From Martelella mediterranea (GTDB lineage: Bacteria; Pseudomonadota; Alphaproteobacteria; Rhizobiales; Rhizobiaceae): a DNA stretch of 64,000 nucleotides. This document shows positions 1 to 8,788 of the stretch, in pieces; position 1 is the first letter of the stretch; each line of letters starts with the position of its first letter. The stretch lies in the NCBI RefSeq assembly GCF_004342225.1, contig NZ_SMAR01000005.1, forward strand, positions 62,001-126,000. The letters run 5' to 3'. The notes under the pieces are model-generated. The model searched no databases and was not told the DNA's origin. It worked only from the letters and a program-made list of their open reading frames with translations. The translations under genes were made by a program, and so were the position numbers.

Positions 1-3
1 GAA

Positions 4-1593
4 GTGCCGGACCATCGTGACATCGCGATCTATGTCCGCGATCCGCATGTGGTTCTGGCGACGGCGCCGCAGGAAGTGTTTCTGGATCCCTCGCATACTT
101 ACCGGCTGGATTTTTCGACCTATCGTTCGGCTTCCGAGCCACCTCACGGTTTTTTCATCCGGCGTCTGACCTCCGAGATCGATGCACAAGCCATCAATCG
201 GATCTATGCCGCAAGGTCCATGGTACAGGTGCGTCCTGATTTCTTCTGGCGTCAGCGTGATGCCCGTTCGATCGTATATTTTGTCGCCGAAGACGAGCAT
301 ACCGGTGATGTTCTCGGCACCGTCACTGGTATCGATCACTCGCGGGTTTTCAATGATCCCGAACGCGGGGCATCGCTCTGGTGTCTGGCAAGCGACCCGC
401 AGGCCCGTCATCGCGGCATTGGCGAGGCGCTGGTGCGTCGGCTGGCTGAGCATTTCATGGCGCGCGGCGCGGCCTACCTTGATTTGTCTGTCCTGCATGA
501 TAACCCGGCGATCCGGCTTTATGAAAAGCTTGGCTTCAAACGGGTTCCGTTTTTCACGGTTAAACGCAAGAACCACATCAACGAAAAGCTTTTCACCGGA
601 CCCGAGCAGGAAGAGTATGAAGCTTTGAATCCCTATGCACGGTTGATTGTTGCCGAAGCGCACAGAAGAGGAATTTCGGCCGAAATCACCGATGCAGCGG
701 GCGGTTTTTTCAGGCTGTCCTACGGTGGTCGCTCAATCCACTGCCGGGAAAGCCTGTCTGAGCTGACATCGGCGGTTTCGATGTCGATCTGTGATGACAA
801 ATCCGTCACGCGGCGCTTTGTCGAGGCGGCAGGTGTGCGGGTGCCGCGGCAGATGACTTCCGATGCGGGCGAAGAGGCCATTGAGGGGTTTTTGAAGCAG
901 GCAGGCGCACTGGTGGTCAAGCCAGCCCGTGGCGAGCAGGGGCGGGGCATTTCTGTCGGTGTAACGACGCTTGAGGAAATTCGTGAAGCCATTGAGGCAG
1001 CAAAAGCCTATTGTGATACAGTTCTGATCGAAGAAATGGTTGAAGGCGAGGACCTTCGGCTGATTGTGATCAACTACCGGCTGGTCGCCGCTGCCGTTCG
1101 CCGCCCGGCCAGAATTGTTGCCGATGGTCACTCCAGCATCGAGCAGCTGATTGCCACGCAGAGTGCCCGGCGATCTGCGGCAACGGGCGGAGAATCCTCG
1201 ATACCGCTGGATGCAGAAACAGAACGAACCGTACGCGCTGCCGGTTACACCTTTGCCGATGTCCCCGAAGAAGGCACCGAAATCCGGGTGCGGCGCACGG
1301 CCAACCTGCACACGGGCGGCACGATCCATGACGTGACCGATATCATCCATCCCAAGCTTGTGGATGCAGCGGTTTCCGCAGCGCGGGCGATAAATATTCC
1401 CGTCGTGGGGATTGATTTGATGATCAAGTCGCCCCAAAACCCAGACTATGCCTTTATCGAGGCGAATGAGCGACCCGGCCTCGCCAATCATGAGCCACAG
1501 CCGACAGCCGAACGGTTTGTTGACCTGCTGTTTCCTCTTTCAATGCCCGCATCTGCGCGGCTTTCAGCGCGCGAGGGGCCAAAAAGCGAGTAA
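4..1593 (+). CDS. ngg: N-acetylglutaminylglutamine synthetase (GNAT + ATP-grasp), possibly 5'-truncated by the window edge
   Basis: Makes the dipeptide core of the compatible solute N-acetylglutaminylglutamine amide (NAGGN). Residues ~50-190 form a GNAT acetyltransferase domain with the acetyl-CoA loop RHRGIGEALVRRL. Residues ~250-525 form an ATP-grasp ligase with VVKPARGEQGRG, EEMVEGED and a C-terminal metal/nucleotide segment around FIEANERPGLANHEPQP. This fusion is characteristic of the NAGGN synthetase family (TIGR03103 type). The frame is open back to base 1 and the first available start is a GTG at 4, so the true start may lie outside the window. The next gene begins 3 bases after the stop, and the usual first gene of this locus (asnO-type amidotransferase) would be expected just upstream. 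Family assignment is firm; the start is uncertain. Confidence 0.88.
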   Translation: MPDHRDIAIYVRDPHVVLATAPQEVFLDPSHTYRLDFSTYRSASEPPHGFFIRRLTSEIDAQAINRIYAARSMVQVRPDFFWRQRDARSIVYFVAEDEHTGDVLGTVTGIDHSRVFNDPERGASLWCLASDPQARHRGIGEALVRRLAEHFMARGAAYLDLSVLHDNPAIRLYEKLGFKRVPFFTVKRKNHINEKLFTGPEQEEYEALNPYARLIVAEAHRRGISAEITDAAGGFFRLSYGGRSIHCRESLSELTSAVSMSICDDKSVTRRFVEAAGVRVPRQMTSDAGEEAIEGFLKQAGALVVKPARGEQGRGISVGVTTLEEIREAIEAAKAYCDTVLIEEMVEGEDLRLIVINYRLVAAAVRRPARIVADGHSSIEQLIATQSARRSAATGGESSIPLDAETERTVRAAGYTFADVPEEGTEIRVRRTANLHTGGTIHDVTDIIHPKLVDAAVSAARAINIPVVGIDLMIKSPQNPDYAFIEANERPGLANHEPQPTAERFVDLLFPLSMPASARLSAREGPKSE

Positions 1594-1596
1594 GCA

Positions 1597-2790
1597 ATGA
1601 AACGTCTGACGATTGATGCCGAATACCTGTCCGACATCCTGAAAGCCTTGCTTTCGATCCCCAGCCCGACAGGTTACACCGACCCGATCGTTCGTTTTGT
1701 GACCGGCGAACTCGAAAAGCTTGGTCTGGATGTTGAATTGACCCGCCGTGGTGCCATTCGCGCCATTCGCCGCGGTATCGACAGTCGCGGTGCGCGTGCC
1801 ATCGTCTCTCACGTTGATACGCTGGGTGCGCAGGTTAAGTATCTCAAAGGCAATGGCCGGCTGGAACTGGTGCCGATTGGCACATGGTCTGCGCGTTTTG
1901 CAGAAGGCGCGCGTGCGACGATCTTTACCGAAAAAGGCGCCTATCGCGGCACAATCCTGCCACTCAAGGCCTCCGGCCATACCTATAACGACGAAATCGA
2001 TGAACTCCCGGTCGGCTGGCGCTATGTCGAACTGCGTGTTGATGCCTTAACGCGCGATGAGGAAGATCTGGACAAGCTGGGCATTGAGATTGGCGATATC
2101 GTTGCCATCGACCCGCAGCCGGAATTTCTGGACAATGGTTTCATCGTTTCGCGCCACCTCGATAACAAGGCTGGTGTGGCCCTGATGCTGGCGGCGCTCA
2201 AAGCGATGCAGGATGAAAAGATCGAAACGCCAGTGGCAACACACTGGCTGTTTACGATTGCCGAAGAGGTGGGGGTTGGCGCGTCATCGATCGTTGACCA
2301 CGACGTTGCCTCACTGGTGTCGGTAGACAACGGAACAAGCGCACCGGGACAGAACTCATCGGAATTCGGCGTGACGATTGCCATGGCAGACCAGACCGGG
2401 CCGTTTGATTTTCATCTCACGAAAAAACTCGTCGATCTCTGCCGCCACAACGATATCCGCTATCAGAAAGACGTTTTCCGTTACTATCGTTCTGACTCAG
2501 CCAGCGCTGTGGAAGCAGGGGCCGATGTGCGCACGGCGTTGATCACCTTCGGCGTTGACGCTTCTCACGGCTATGAGCGTATTCATATGCATGCGCTCAG
2601 ATCGCTGGCAGAGCTTATCACTGCCTATCTGACGTCGGATGTCGAGATTAAACGCGACTTTCAGCAGCACGGCCCGATGACTGGTTTTACCCGGCAGCCG
2701 ACCGGCAAGGCCGATCAGGAGCTTTCAGCCGATGTCGAAACCGGAAAGATTGACGATCCGGAACATCCCCATCACTCAGGCCATGCCTGA
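1597..2790 (+). CDS. M42-family aminopeptidase of the NAGGN osmoprotectant system
   Basis: A 397-residue co-catalytic metallopeptidase of the M42 (glutamyl aminopeptidase/DAPEP) fold. Metal ligand motifs are visible: SHVDTLG (His72, Asp74), RHLDNKAG (His187, Asp189) and the catalytic TIAEEVG (Glu223/Glu224). A late HGYERIHM supplies a further His. It starts 3 bases after the synthetase stop, so it is co-transcribed and probably translationally coupled. An M42 peptidase as third member of NAGGN loci is a recognised arrangement (TIGR03106-like); hydrolysis of the solute or a precursor is inferred. The C-terminal ~40 residues are hydrophilic and His-rich at the end, beyond the usual core. The stop at 2790 faces the leftward acetamidase gene with only 6 bases between them. 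Confidence 0.85.
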   Translation: MKRLTIDAEYLSDILKALLSIPSPTGYTDPIVRFVTGELEKLGLDVELTRRGAIRAIRRGIDSRGARAIVSHVDTLGAQVKYLKGNGRLELVPIGTWSARFAEGARATIFTEKGAYRGTILPLKASGHTYNDEIDELPVGWRYVELRVDALTRDEEDLDKLGIEIGDIVAIDPQPEFLDNGFIVSRHLDNKAGVALMLAALKAMQDEKIETPVATHWLFTIAEEVGVGASSIVDHDVASLVSVDNGTSAPGQNSSEFGVTIAMADQTGPFDFHLTKKLVDLCRHNDIRYQKDVFRYYRSDSASAVEAGADVRTALITFGVDASHGYERIHMHALRSLAELITAYLTSDVEIKRDFQQHGPMTGFTRQPTGKADQELSADVETGKIDDPEHPHHSGHA

Positions 2791-2796
2791 GTGAAT

Positions 2797-3741
2797 TCAG
2801 CCGAACACGATGCGCGGGAAATAAAACGAGACGACCCAGTTCGGCGCATCGACGATTTCGCTGATTTTCAGATCGCCGCAGACTGAGCAAAGCATATAGG
2901 CGTCTTCGGCGCTGAGGTTTCGTGTTCGCGCCAAAAAATCGATCATGGCGGAAACCGCATCGCGAGACGCTTGCATCAGGTCCGGGCCAATGCCTGTTGT
3001 CACATCATAGCCTGCGCCATCGAGATGGCGTGTGATAGGGCCGGGCGTCGTGAAATATGGCGTTTTGGGAGCCGCATCCTTGATCACCTCCACCGTGGCG
3101 GAAACATCCATGGCGCTTTCAATGGCCGTGCCGCAAACCTCGCCATCGCCCTGTGCGGCATGGGTATCGCCAATCGATAACAGTGCACCTTCCACTTCGA
3201 CAGGCAAATAGAGCACTGTTCCGGCTGCGATGTCGCGGATGTCCATATTGCCGCCGACACGACGAGGGGGAATGACCGAATGCGTTCCCGGTTCTGCTGG
3301 TGCAACGCCAATCGTGCCGATGAACGGTTTCAATGGCAGGCTGGCATCGGCATTGAAGACGGCCGGTTTCGAAATGCCGGTGTCGTAATCCCAGAGTTTC
3401 AGCTTCGGAGACTGAAACTGATCGGACAAAAGCCCGAAACCGGGAATGATCGCTGTCCAGCCAAAGCCCGATGGTGCGAACTCATGGATCGTGACCTTGA
3501 GCGCGTCGCCGGGTGCTGCCCCCTCGACAAACAAGGGGCCGGTGAGCGGATTGGATGCGTGCGGGTCAGCTGTCAGAACATCATGGGCGGTAGAGCCGTG
3601 ATGATAGTGGCCGTTCCCGGCATCACGGCAGCAGAAGGTGATGGTGTCGCCAGAGACTGCACGCATGACCGGCTGCAGGGCGCGGTTCCAGCCCAGATGT
3701 CCGTCATGATCATGAATGGTGTGCCTGTGCCCGATATGCAT
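2797..3741 (-). CDS. acetamidase/formamidase family protein
   Basis: Predicted cytoplasmic amidase of the FmdA/AmdA family, hydrolysing formamide, acetamide or related short amides to ammonia and the acid. Family hallmarks include the His-rich N-terminal part (GHYHHGSTAHDVL), PLTGPLFVEGAAPGD, FGWTAIIPGFGLL and IGDTHAAQGDGEVCGTAIE, at the usual ~310-residue length. I chose the ATG at 3741 because AGGAG lies 11 bases upstream; a longer frame to 3771 would overlap the preceding gene. It is the last gene of the leftward transporter operon, 26 bases after the FCD regulator. This suggests that the imported compound yields, or is, a simple amide. Exact substrate unknown. Confidence 0.85.
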   Translation of the reverse strand: MHIGHRHTIHDHDGHLGWNRALQPVMRAVSGDTITFCCRDAGNGHYHHGSTAHDVLTADPHASNPLTGPLFVEGAAPGDALKVTIHEFAPSGFGWTAIIPGFGLLSDQFQSPKLKLWDYDTGISKPAVFNADASLPLKPFIGTIGVAPAEPGTHSVIPPRRVGGNMDIRDIAAGTVLYLPVEVEGALLSIGDTHAAQGDGEVCGTAIESAMDVSATVEVIKDAAPKTPYFTTPGPITRHLDGAGYDVTTGIGPDLMQASRDAVSAMIDFLARTRNLSAEDAYMLCSVCGDLKISEIVDAPNWVVSFYFPRIVFG

Positions 3742-3767
3742 TTTCCCGGTCACTCCTCTGGAAGCAA

Positions 3768-4553
3768 TCAAGCTTCGCCGCGTATGCGCTTTTTGTTGAT
3801 CTCGGCACGTTGCAGCATGTAGCTCTCTGCCTCGGTCATATGCTCATGCATAATCCGGTGCGCCTCTTCAGCATCACGTGCCTGGATCGCTCTGATCAAA
3901 GAGATTTGATATAAAATACCGGTCTCGCGCAAGCCCGGATTGGGCGTTTCGTAAATTGCCCGGCATTCTGCCAGATCGCGTAACAGGTTCAGCAGCAACC
4001 CGCAGGTGAAGCCGAGGACCGTGTTTGCGGCGTGGCGCGCGAGTTCGGCATGAAAGTCCAGCTCGGCAAGGCGTTGAATATATTCTTCTTCCCCTGTTTC
4101 CGGCTGCGCCTCATAAAGTCGAATAGTTTCCTGCAGCTCTTCAATCTTGTCGAGGGGGAAATCACGTGCGGCATCGGCAGCCAGTTCCGGTTCCAGCTTT
4201 TTTCGAAGCGCATAGATGTCGGCAATAGAGGGCGGCGTTTGCAAAAACAGATTGGTGACCGTCTGAATGGCTTCGGATGGCTCGATCTGGCGCACGAAGA
4301 CACCCCCGCCGGGGCCGGTTTTTGTCGCGATCATGCCCTGAAACTCGAGAATCTTCAGCGCCTCGCGCAGTGTCCCGCGAGAAATGCCCAGAGCCTCCGG
4401 ATCCAGCCAGTTGGCCGGTATGCGATCTCCCGGCTTCAGCGCGTCCTCAATCATGCGTTCACGCAGGCGATCAGCGGTAATATCAGGCCGCTTGCGCTTC
4501 TTTTCGGCCAGAGGCGGGCCAAATTCGTGTCGGCTTTTTCTGGGTTCGATCAT
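3768..4553 (-). CDS. GntR-family transcriptional regulator, FCD (FadR) subgroup
   Basis: A 261-residue DNA-binding regulator. Residues ~25-88 form a GntR winged helix (ISRGTLREALKILEFQGMI, wing GPGGGVFVR). Residues ~100-245 form an all-helical FCD ligand domain with the metal-binding pattern DFHAELARHA plus later His residues. Its ATG overlaps the stop of the upstream ABC ATPase by 4 bases (ATGA), so it is translated with the transporter. It therefore probably senses the imported compound or a product of the downstream amidase and controls this operon. The shared motif at 10409 and 11332 is a candidate operator, but nothing in the sequence proves it binds there. Confidence 0.88.
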   Translation of the reverse strand: MIEPRKSRHEFGPPLAEKKRKRPDITADRLRERMIEDALKPGDRIPANWLDPEALGISRGTLREALKILEFQGMIATKTGPGGGVFVRQIEPSEAIQTVTNLFLQTPPSIADIYALRKKLEPELAADAARDFPLDKIEELQETIRLYEAQPETGEEEYIQRLAELDFHAELARHAANTVLGFTCGLLLNLLRDLAECRAIYETPNPGLRETGILYQISLIRAIQARDAEEAHRIMHEHMTEAESYMLQRAEINKKRIRGEA

Positions 4554-5539
4554 ACTGTCTTTTTCGTCATGGGATGAAAACAGGCGGCACCATGGCCGGC
4601 GCCATCGCTCGTTTCGCTAAGTGACGGCACGGCGTTCCGACAGTCATCAGCCGCATTCTGGCAGCGCGCGAAAAACGCGCATCCGGGCGGAGGGTTGTAA
4701 GGGTCCGGCAGTTCCGCCTCCCTGTCTCCGCCCGAAACGGCCTTGCGGCCAGGTGCAGGTGCAGAATTCAGCAGCAGATGCGTGTAGGGGTGGCGTGCCT
4801 CGGCAAACACCTTGTCGCGGGTGCCGAGTTCAACAATCCGGCCAAAATACATCACTGCAACACGGTCGGAAATGGTTTCGACAACGGAAAGATCGTGGCT
4901 GATAAACAGATAGGTCAGTCCAAAGCGGGCTTTCAGATTATCGAGAATGTTCAGGACCTGCGCCTGAACTGAGACATCGAGGGCGGAAACCGGCTCATCG
5001 AGCACGATAACCTCCGGTCTGGCAGCCAGTGCGCGGGCAATGCCGATACGCTGGGCCTGACCGCCGGAAAATTCATGCGGGTAGCGATCCAGAAACTCCG
5101 GTGCAAGGTTAACCGCATCCATCAGTGTTTTCAGTCGTTCTGCGCGTTCAGCCTTCTTCATTCCAAGAAGGTGGATCAGCGGCGCTTCCAGAATGGTGCG
5201 GATCTTCTTGCGCGGGTTGAGCGAAGACACCGGATCCTGAAACACATACTGAACCTGACGGGCCAGCTCACGCGGATTTTTCCGCGCTTCTTCGATCAGG
5301 TCTTTGCCCTGAAATTTTATTCGGCCTTCCGTCGGATTGTCGAGACCGGAGAGAACGCGGGCCAAAGTGGATTTGCCACAACCGGACTCACCCACAATGC
5401 CAAGTGTTTCGCCCTTTTTGACCTCCAGCGTGACATCCTGAACCGCATGAACTGCCGGTTTTGGTTTTCCAAACAGGGATTTTCCGCCGCCGAATGTGCG
5501 TTCAACGCCATTGATTTCCATCAGCAGATCATCAGCCAT
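4550..5539 (-). CDS. ABC transporter ATP-binding protein, DppF/OppF type
   Basis: A 329-residue nucleotide-binding subunit of a peptide/nickel/opine-class importer. Walker A GESGCGKST is at residues ~50-58, the ABC signature is FSGGQAQRIGIARAL, and Walker B is VIVLDEPVSALDVS followed by the H-loop ISHDLSVVE. The C-terminal oligopeptide/dipeptide extension carries the PPGCAFFARC cysteine region that may bind an Fe-S cluster in some relatives. Its start overlaps the end of the permease-ATPase fusion by 8 bases, and its end overlaps the regulator start by 4. It would pair with the ATPase half of the fusion protein to form the heterodimeric motor. Confidence 0.92.
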   Translation of the reverse strand: MADDLLMEINGVERTFGGGKSLFGKPKPAVHAVQDVTLEVKKGETLGIVGESGCGKSTLARVLSGLDNPTEGRIKFQGKDLIEEARKNPRELARQVQYVFQDPVSSLNPRKKIRTILEAPLIHLLGMKKAERAERLKTLMDAVNLAPEFLDRYPHEFSGGQAQRIGIARALAARPEVIVLDEPVSALDVSVQAQVLNILDNLKARFGLTYLFISHDLSVVETISDRVAVMYFGRIVELGTRDKVFAEARHPYTHLLLNSAPAPGRKAVSGGDREAELPDPYNPPPGCAFFARCQNAADDCRNAVPSLSETSDGAGHGAACFHPMTKKTV

Positions 5540-7469
5540 GGGCGTTCTCCCGATTCAGCGGATGCAGGCAGCGTACCCCGCGTTCTTCACCAAGCGCTGT
5601 CAGCGCGATATCGCCCTTGCGGCAGTCATCCTGAACAAAGGGACAGCGATCTGCAAAGGCACAGCCTTCCGGCAGATTGTTGACCACCGGCGGGCGGCCC
5701 TCGATGGCATCAAGGCGGCGTTCCGGTTCACCCAGAACCGGCACACAGTCGATCAGCTTTGCGGTATAGGGGTGCGCAGGGCTTTCAAGGATTTCAGCCG
5801 TTGTGCCTGTTTCAACAATGCGTCCGGCATACATTACCGCAACCCTGTCGCAGATCGCTGAGACCACACCGAAATCATGGGTGATGAACAGGATCGCCGT
5901 CTGGCGTTCGCGGCGCAGTGTATCCATCATCTCCAGTATCTGCGCCTGAACCGTCACATCCAGTGCCGTGGTCGGCTCATCGGCGACAATCACCTTGGCA
6001 TCATTGGCCAGTGCCATGGCAATCGAAACACGCTGACGCATGCCGCCGGAAAGCTCATGCGGAAAAGCATCTAACCGGTTCGCGGCATTGGGGATGCGGA
6101 CCGATTCCAGAAGATCGGTGGCCTTTTGGCGCGCTTCGGACCTGGACAATGGCTGATGCGCCTGAATGGCCTCCACCAACTGATCGCCAACTGTATAAAG
6201 CGGGTGCAATGTGGACAGCGGATCCTGAAACACATGCGACACATCCGCTCCGCGCAGCTGACGAATGCGTTCGTCGCTTGTGGCAAACAGGTCTTCACCA
6301 TTGAGCCAGGCAGCACCGCCTGCAATCCGTCCAGGCGGTGTCGGCACAAGTCCCATCAGCGACATCGCCGTCACGGACTTGCCAGAGCCGGATTCACCCA
6401 CCAGTCCGAGACATTCGCCTTCACGCAGGTGAAGATCGACGCCGCCAACAGCCTTGTATATGCTGCCGCCGATGTGAAACTCGGTGCGCATCTGCTGCAC
6501 ATCAAGTACCGTTCCTTCTTTTGGACCGTCCTTCGGGGTATTTTCGCGTTTGACCGCAGTGCGTGCACCCGGTCTTGCCAGCGCCCCGGATTTCAGCCGG
6601 GGGTCCAGAACATCACGAATGCCGTCGCCCAGAAGGTTGATGCTCATCACCAGCGCAAAGATCATCAATCCCGGTACGATGGAAACATAAGCCTCTGTAA
6701 ACAGAACCTTGCGGCCATCACCAAGCATAGAACCCAGATCGGCCTGCGGCGGCTGTGCGCCCAGACCGAGGAAGGACAGACCAGCCGTCTCCAGGATCAT
6801 CCAGCCGATGGTGGTCGACATGGTGATGATGATCACCGGCAACACGTTTGGCAGTACTTCGGTGAACAGAATGCGCGTATGCGACATACCGGAAAGCCGG
6901 GCAGCATCAACAAACTCACGTCTTGAAAGCCCCAGCGTCATGCCACGAATGTTTCGGGCAAAGAACGGGATGTTGACAATGGCGATGGCATAAAGCGCGT
7001 TCAAAAGCCCCGGTCCCAGCACTGCAACGATCGCCAGTGCCAGAAGGATATACGGAAAGGCCATGACCATATCGATGCCGCGCATCAGCACATTATCAAC
7101 CCGCCCCCCTGCATAACCGGCGACCAGACCGATCAGAGAGCCGAAAAAGGCTGCAATCAGGGTCGCAGAAATGCCGACCGCCAGACTGACGCGTGTTCCC
7201 CAGATCAACCGGGAGAGCAGATCGCGACCGAGCGCGTCAGTCCCAAGAAGGTGGCCTTCCGAGAAAGGCGGGGTCAGGCGTACCGAAGGATCTGTGATGT
7301 TCGGCGGTTGAAGCGGCAGGATCGGAGCGGCCAGAGCCACAAGCACGATGATGGTGAACACGATCAGGCCGCCGGTTGCCAGTGTGTTGTTCAAAAGCAG
7401 GCTGATCGCGCTGGGGCGACTGCTCTGCTTCTTCGCCTTCGGGGCGGTGTTTGCTGTCGTATCGGTCAT
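5532..7469 (-). CDS. ABC transporter permease-ATPase fusion (DppC + DppD in one chain)
   Basis: A 645-residue single chain. Residues ~20-290 are a DppC-type permease with about six hydrophobic segments and the EAA-type loop around residues 184-208 (EFVDAARLSGMSHTRI). A ~25-residue charged linker (about 294-318) follows. Residues ~320-645 are a complete DppD-type ATPase with Walker A GESGSGKS near 358-365, LSGGMRQRVSIAMAL and VIVADEPTTALDV. The ATG at 7469 overlaps the upstream permease stop as TGATG, and a longer in-frame extension to 8090 only reads through that permease antiframe and is rejected. There is no stop or frameshift between the halves, so the fusion appears genuine. Such fusions are known in this ABC class. 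Confidence 0.92.
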   Translation of the reverse strand: MTDTTANTAPKAKKQSSRPSAISLLLNNTLATGGLIVFTIIVLVALAAPILPLQPPNITDPSVRLTPPFSEGHLLGTDALGRDLLSRLIWGTRVSLAVGISATLIAAFFGSLIGLVAGYAGGRVDNVLMRGIDMVMAFPYILLALAIVAVLGPGLLNALYAIAIVNIPFFARNIRGMTLGLSRREFVDAARLSGMSHTRILFTEVLPNVLPVIIITMSTTIGWMILETAGLSFLGLGAQPPQADLGSMLGDGRKVLFTEAYVSIVPGLMIFALVMSINLLGDGIRDVLDPRLKSGALARPGARTAVKRENTPKDGPKEGTVLDVQQMRTEFHIGGSIYKAVGGVDLHLREGECLGLVGESGSGKSVTAMSLMGLVPTPPGRIAGGAAWLNGEDLFATSDERIRQLRGADVSHVFQDPLSTLHPLYTVGDQLVEAIQAHQPLSRSEARQKATDLLESVRIPNAANRLDAFPHELSGGMRQRVSIAMALANDAKVIVADEPTTALDVTVQAQILEMMDTLRRERQTAILFITHDFGVVSAICDRVAVMYAGRIVETGTTAEILESPAHPYTAKLIDCVPVLGEPERRLDAIEGRPPVVNNLPEGCAFADRCPFVQDDCRKGDIALTALGEERGVRCLHPLNRENAHG

Positions 7470-8413
7470 CAGCGCAACCTCGGATCGATCATGGTCTGAA
7501 CCACGTCTGCGGCCAGATTGAAAAGGACATAAGCGGCTGCCACCACCAAAACACCGCCCTGCACGACCAGAAGGTCGCGGGTTGAGATTGCTGTTACGAG
7601 CATTGAGCCGATACCGGGCCACTGGAACACGGTTTCGATATAGACCGCGCCGCCGAGCACAAAGCCGGCCTGAATGCCGAGTACAGGAATGACGGAAACC
7701 AGTGCCGCCTTGAAGGCATGGCGCAGGATGACGCGACGTTCTTTCAGCCCCTTGGCGCGGGCGGTGCGGATATAATCCTGCCTGAGAACTTCGAGCATCG
7801 AGGTCCGGGTCAGGCGGGCAATGACACCGGTTGCAACAACGGCGAGCGTGAAGGCCGGCAGAACGAGATGGCGCAGCAGGTCCATCGGCCCCCCGCCACC
7901 ATAAATGGCGTACATGCCGCTGGCCGGAAACCATTTCAGATTGACGGCGAAAACGAGGATGAGCAGCAGGCCGAGCCAGAAGGATGGAATGGAAATGCCG
8001 ATGAGAACGAAAAACGTCACCAGCTTGTCCGTGAGGCCATACTGGCGCACAGCCGAGATGATGCCCGCCAGAAGACCGAGGATGGAACATAGAACCAGCG
8101 AGGTGCCAGCGAGGATCAGCGTATTGCCAAAGCGTTCGGAAATGATGTCGATGACAGGCCGGTTCTGGGTATAGGAGCGGCCGAAATCGCCCTGAAGAAT
8201 ATTACCGAGCCAGATGAAGTACTGCTGGAACAACGGCTTGTCGAGGCCAAGAGCGCGATTGATGCGATCAACATTTTCAGGCGTCGCATAGGCGCCCAGA
8301 ATAGCGGTTGCCGGATCGCCGGGGATCATCGCCATGATCAGAAAGACGATGATGGTCAGGCCGAAAAGCACCGGTATGACGGTCAAAAGCCGCCGCAGGA
8401 TATAACGTGCCAT
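7469..8413 (-). CDS. ABC transporter permease, DppB type
   Basis: A 314-residue inner-membrane permease of the dipeptide/oligopeptide/nickel class. The N-terminus (MARYILRRLLTVIPVLFG) with the IPGDPA segment is typical of DppB/OppB, followed by five further hydrophobic helices. The cytoplasmic EAA loop reads DYIRTARAKGLKERRVILRHA. It starts 3 bases after the YjbR-like gene and overlaps the fusion gene by 1 base (TGATG). It would dimerise with the permease half of that fusion to form the translocation channel. Substrate not readable from sequence. Confidence 0.93.
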   Translation of the reverse strand: MARYILRRLLTVIPVLFGLTIIVFLIMAMIPGDPATAILGAYATPENVDRINRALGLDKPLFQQYFIWLGNILQGDFGRSYTQNRPVIDIISERFGNTLILAGTSLVLCSILGLLAGIISAVRQYGLTDKLVTFFVLIGISIPSFWLGLLLILVFAVNLKWFPASGMYAIYGGGGPMDLLRHLVLPAFTLAVVATGVIARLTRTSMLEVLRQDYIRTARAKGLKERRVILRHAFKAALVSVIPVLGIQAGFVLGGAVYIETVFQWPGIGSMLVTAISTRDLLVVQGGVLVVAAAYVLFNLAADVVQTMIDPRLR

Positions 8414-8416
8414 GAG

Positions 8417-8779
8417 TTATTCTCGCTTGTCGGGATCGTCTTTCTGCCTGCGGAGCTTTTCAGGTGCGATCAGGTCATAGCTCCGGCGCACATGCATAAC
8501 GACTTCTGCCCAGTCGGGCGCATCATCAAGCCTGATGCCGACCCAGCCCTTGTGGCCGACATAAGGCGGGCGGAAAAAGCGTTCGGGGGCCGCGTCGATC
8601 AGAACCTGCTGCATGCCTTCCGGGGCTTTGATCCAGGCTGAAATCCGGCCATCCCCCTGTTTCACCATGCAGAAAATCTTGTTGCGAACCCTGAATGTGG
8701 GATCGCCCCAGGCCTCCTGTTCGAAGGTCTCCGGCAGATCAAGACAGATCTGCCGGATTTTGTCGTGTAAAGCTGCCAT
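8417..8779 (-). CDS. MmcQ/YjbR family protein
   Basis: A 120-residue soluble protein of the MmcQ/YjbR fold (double-wing, CyaY-like). The recognisable pattern is LPETFEQEAWGDPTFRV near the N-terminus, a short beta segment (IFCMVKQGDGRISAWIKAP), a central PYVGHKGWVGIRLDD and a final helix HVRRSYDLIAPEKLR. DNA binding has been proposed for the family but its role is not established. It sits between the binding-protein gene (9 bases away) and the first permease (3 bases away), an odd place for such a protein and evidence that it is co-expressed with the importer. Confidence 0.85.
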   Translation of the reverse strand: MAALHDKIRQICLDLPETFEQEAWGDPTFRVRNKIFCMVKQGDGRISAWIKAPEGMQQVLIDAAPERFFRPPYVGHKGWVGIRLDDAPDWAEVVMHVRRSYDLIAPEKLRRQKDDPDKRE

Positions 8780-8788
8780 CTGCAGATA

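Noticed and set aside
7470-8090. In-frame extension of the permease-ATPase fusion to 8090 (852 residues)
   Set aside because: The extra 207 residues read the DppB permease gene in the wrong frame and are Arg/His/Ser-rich without homology; the TGATG junction at 7469 gives the real start.
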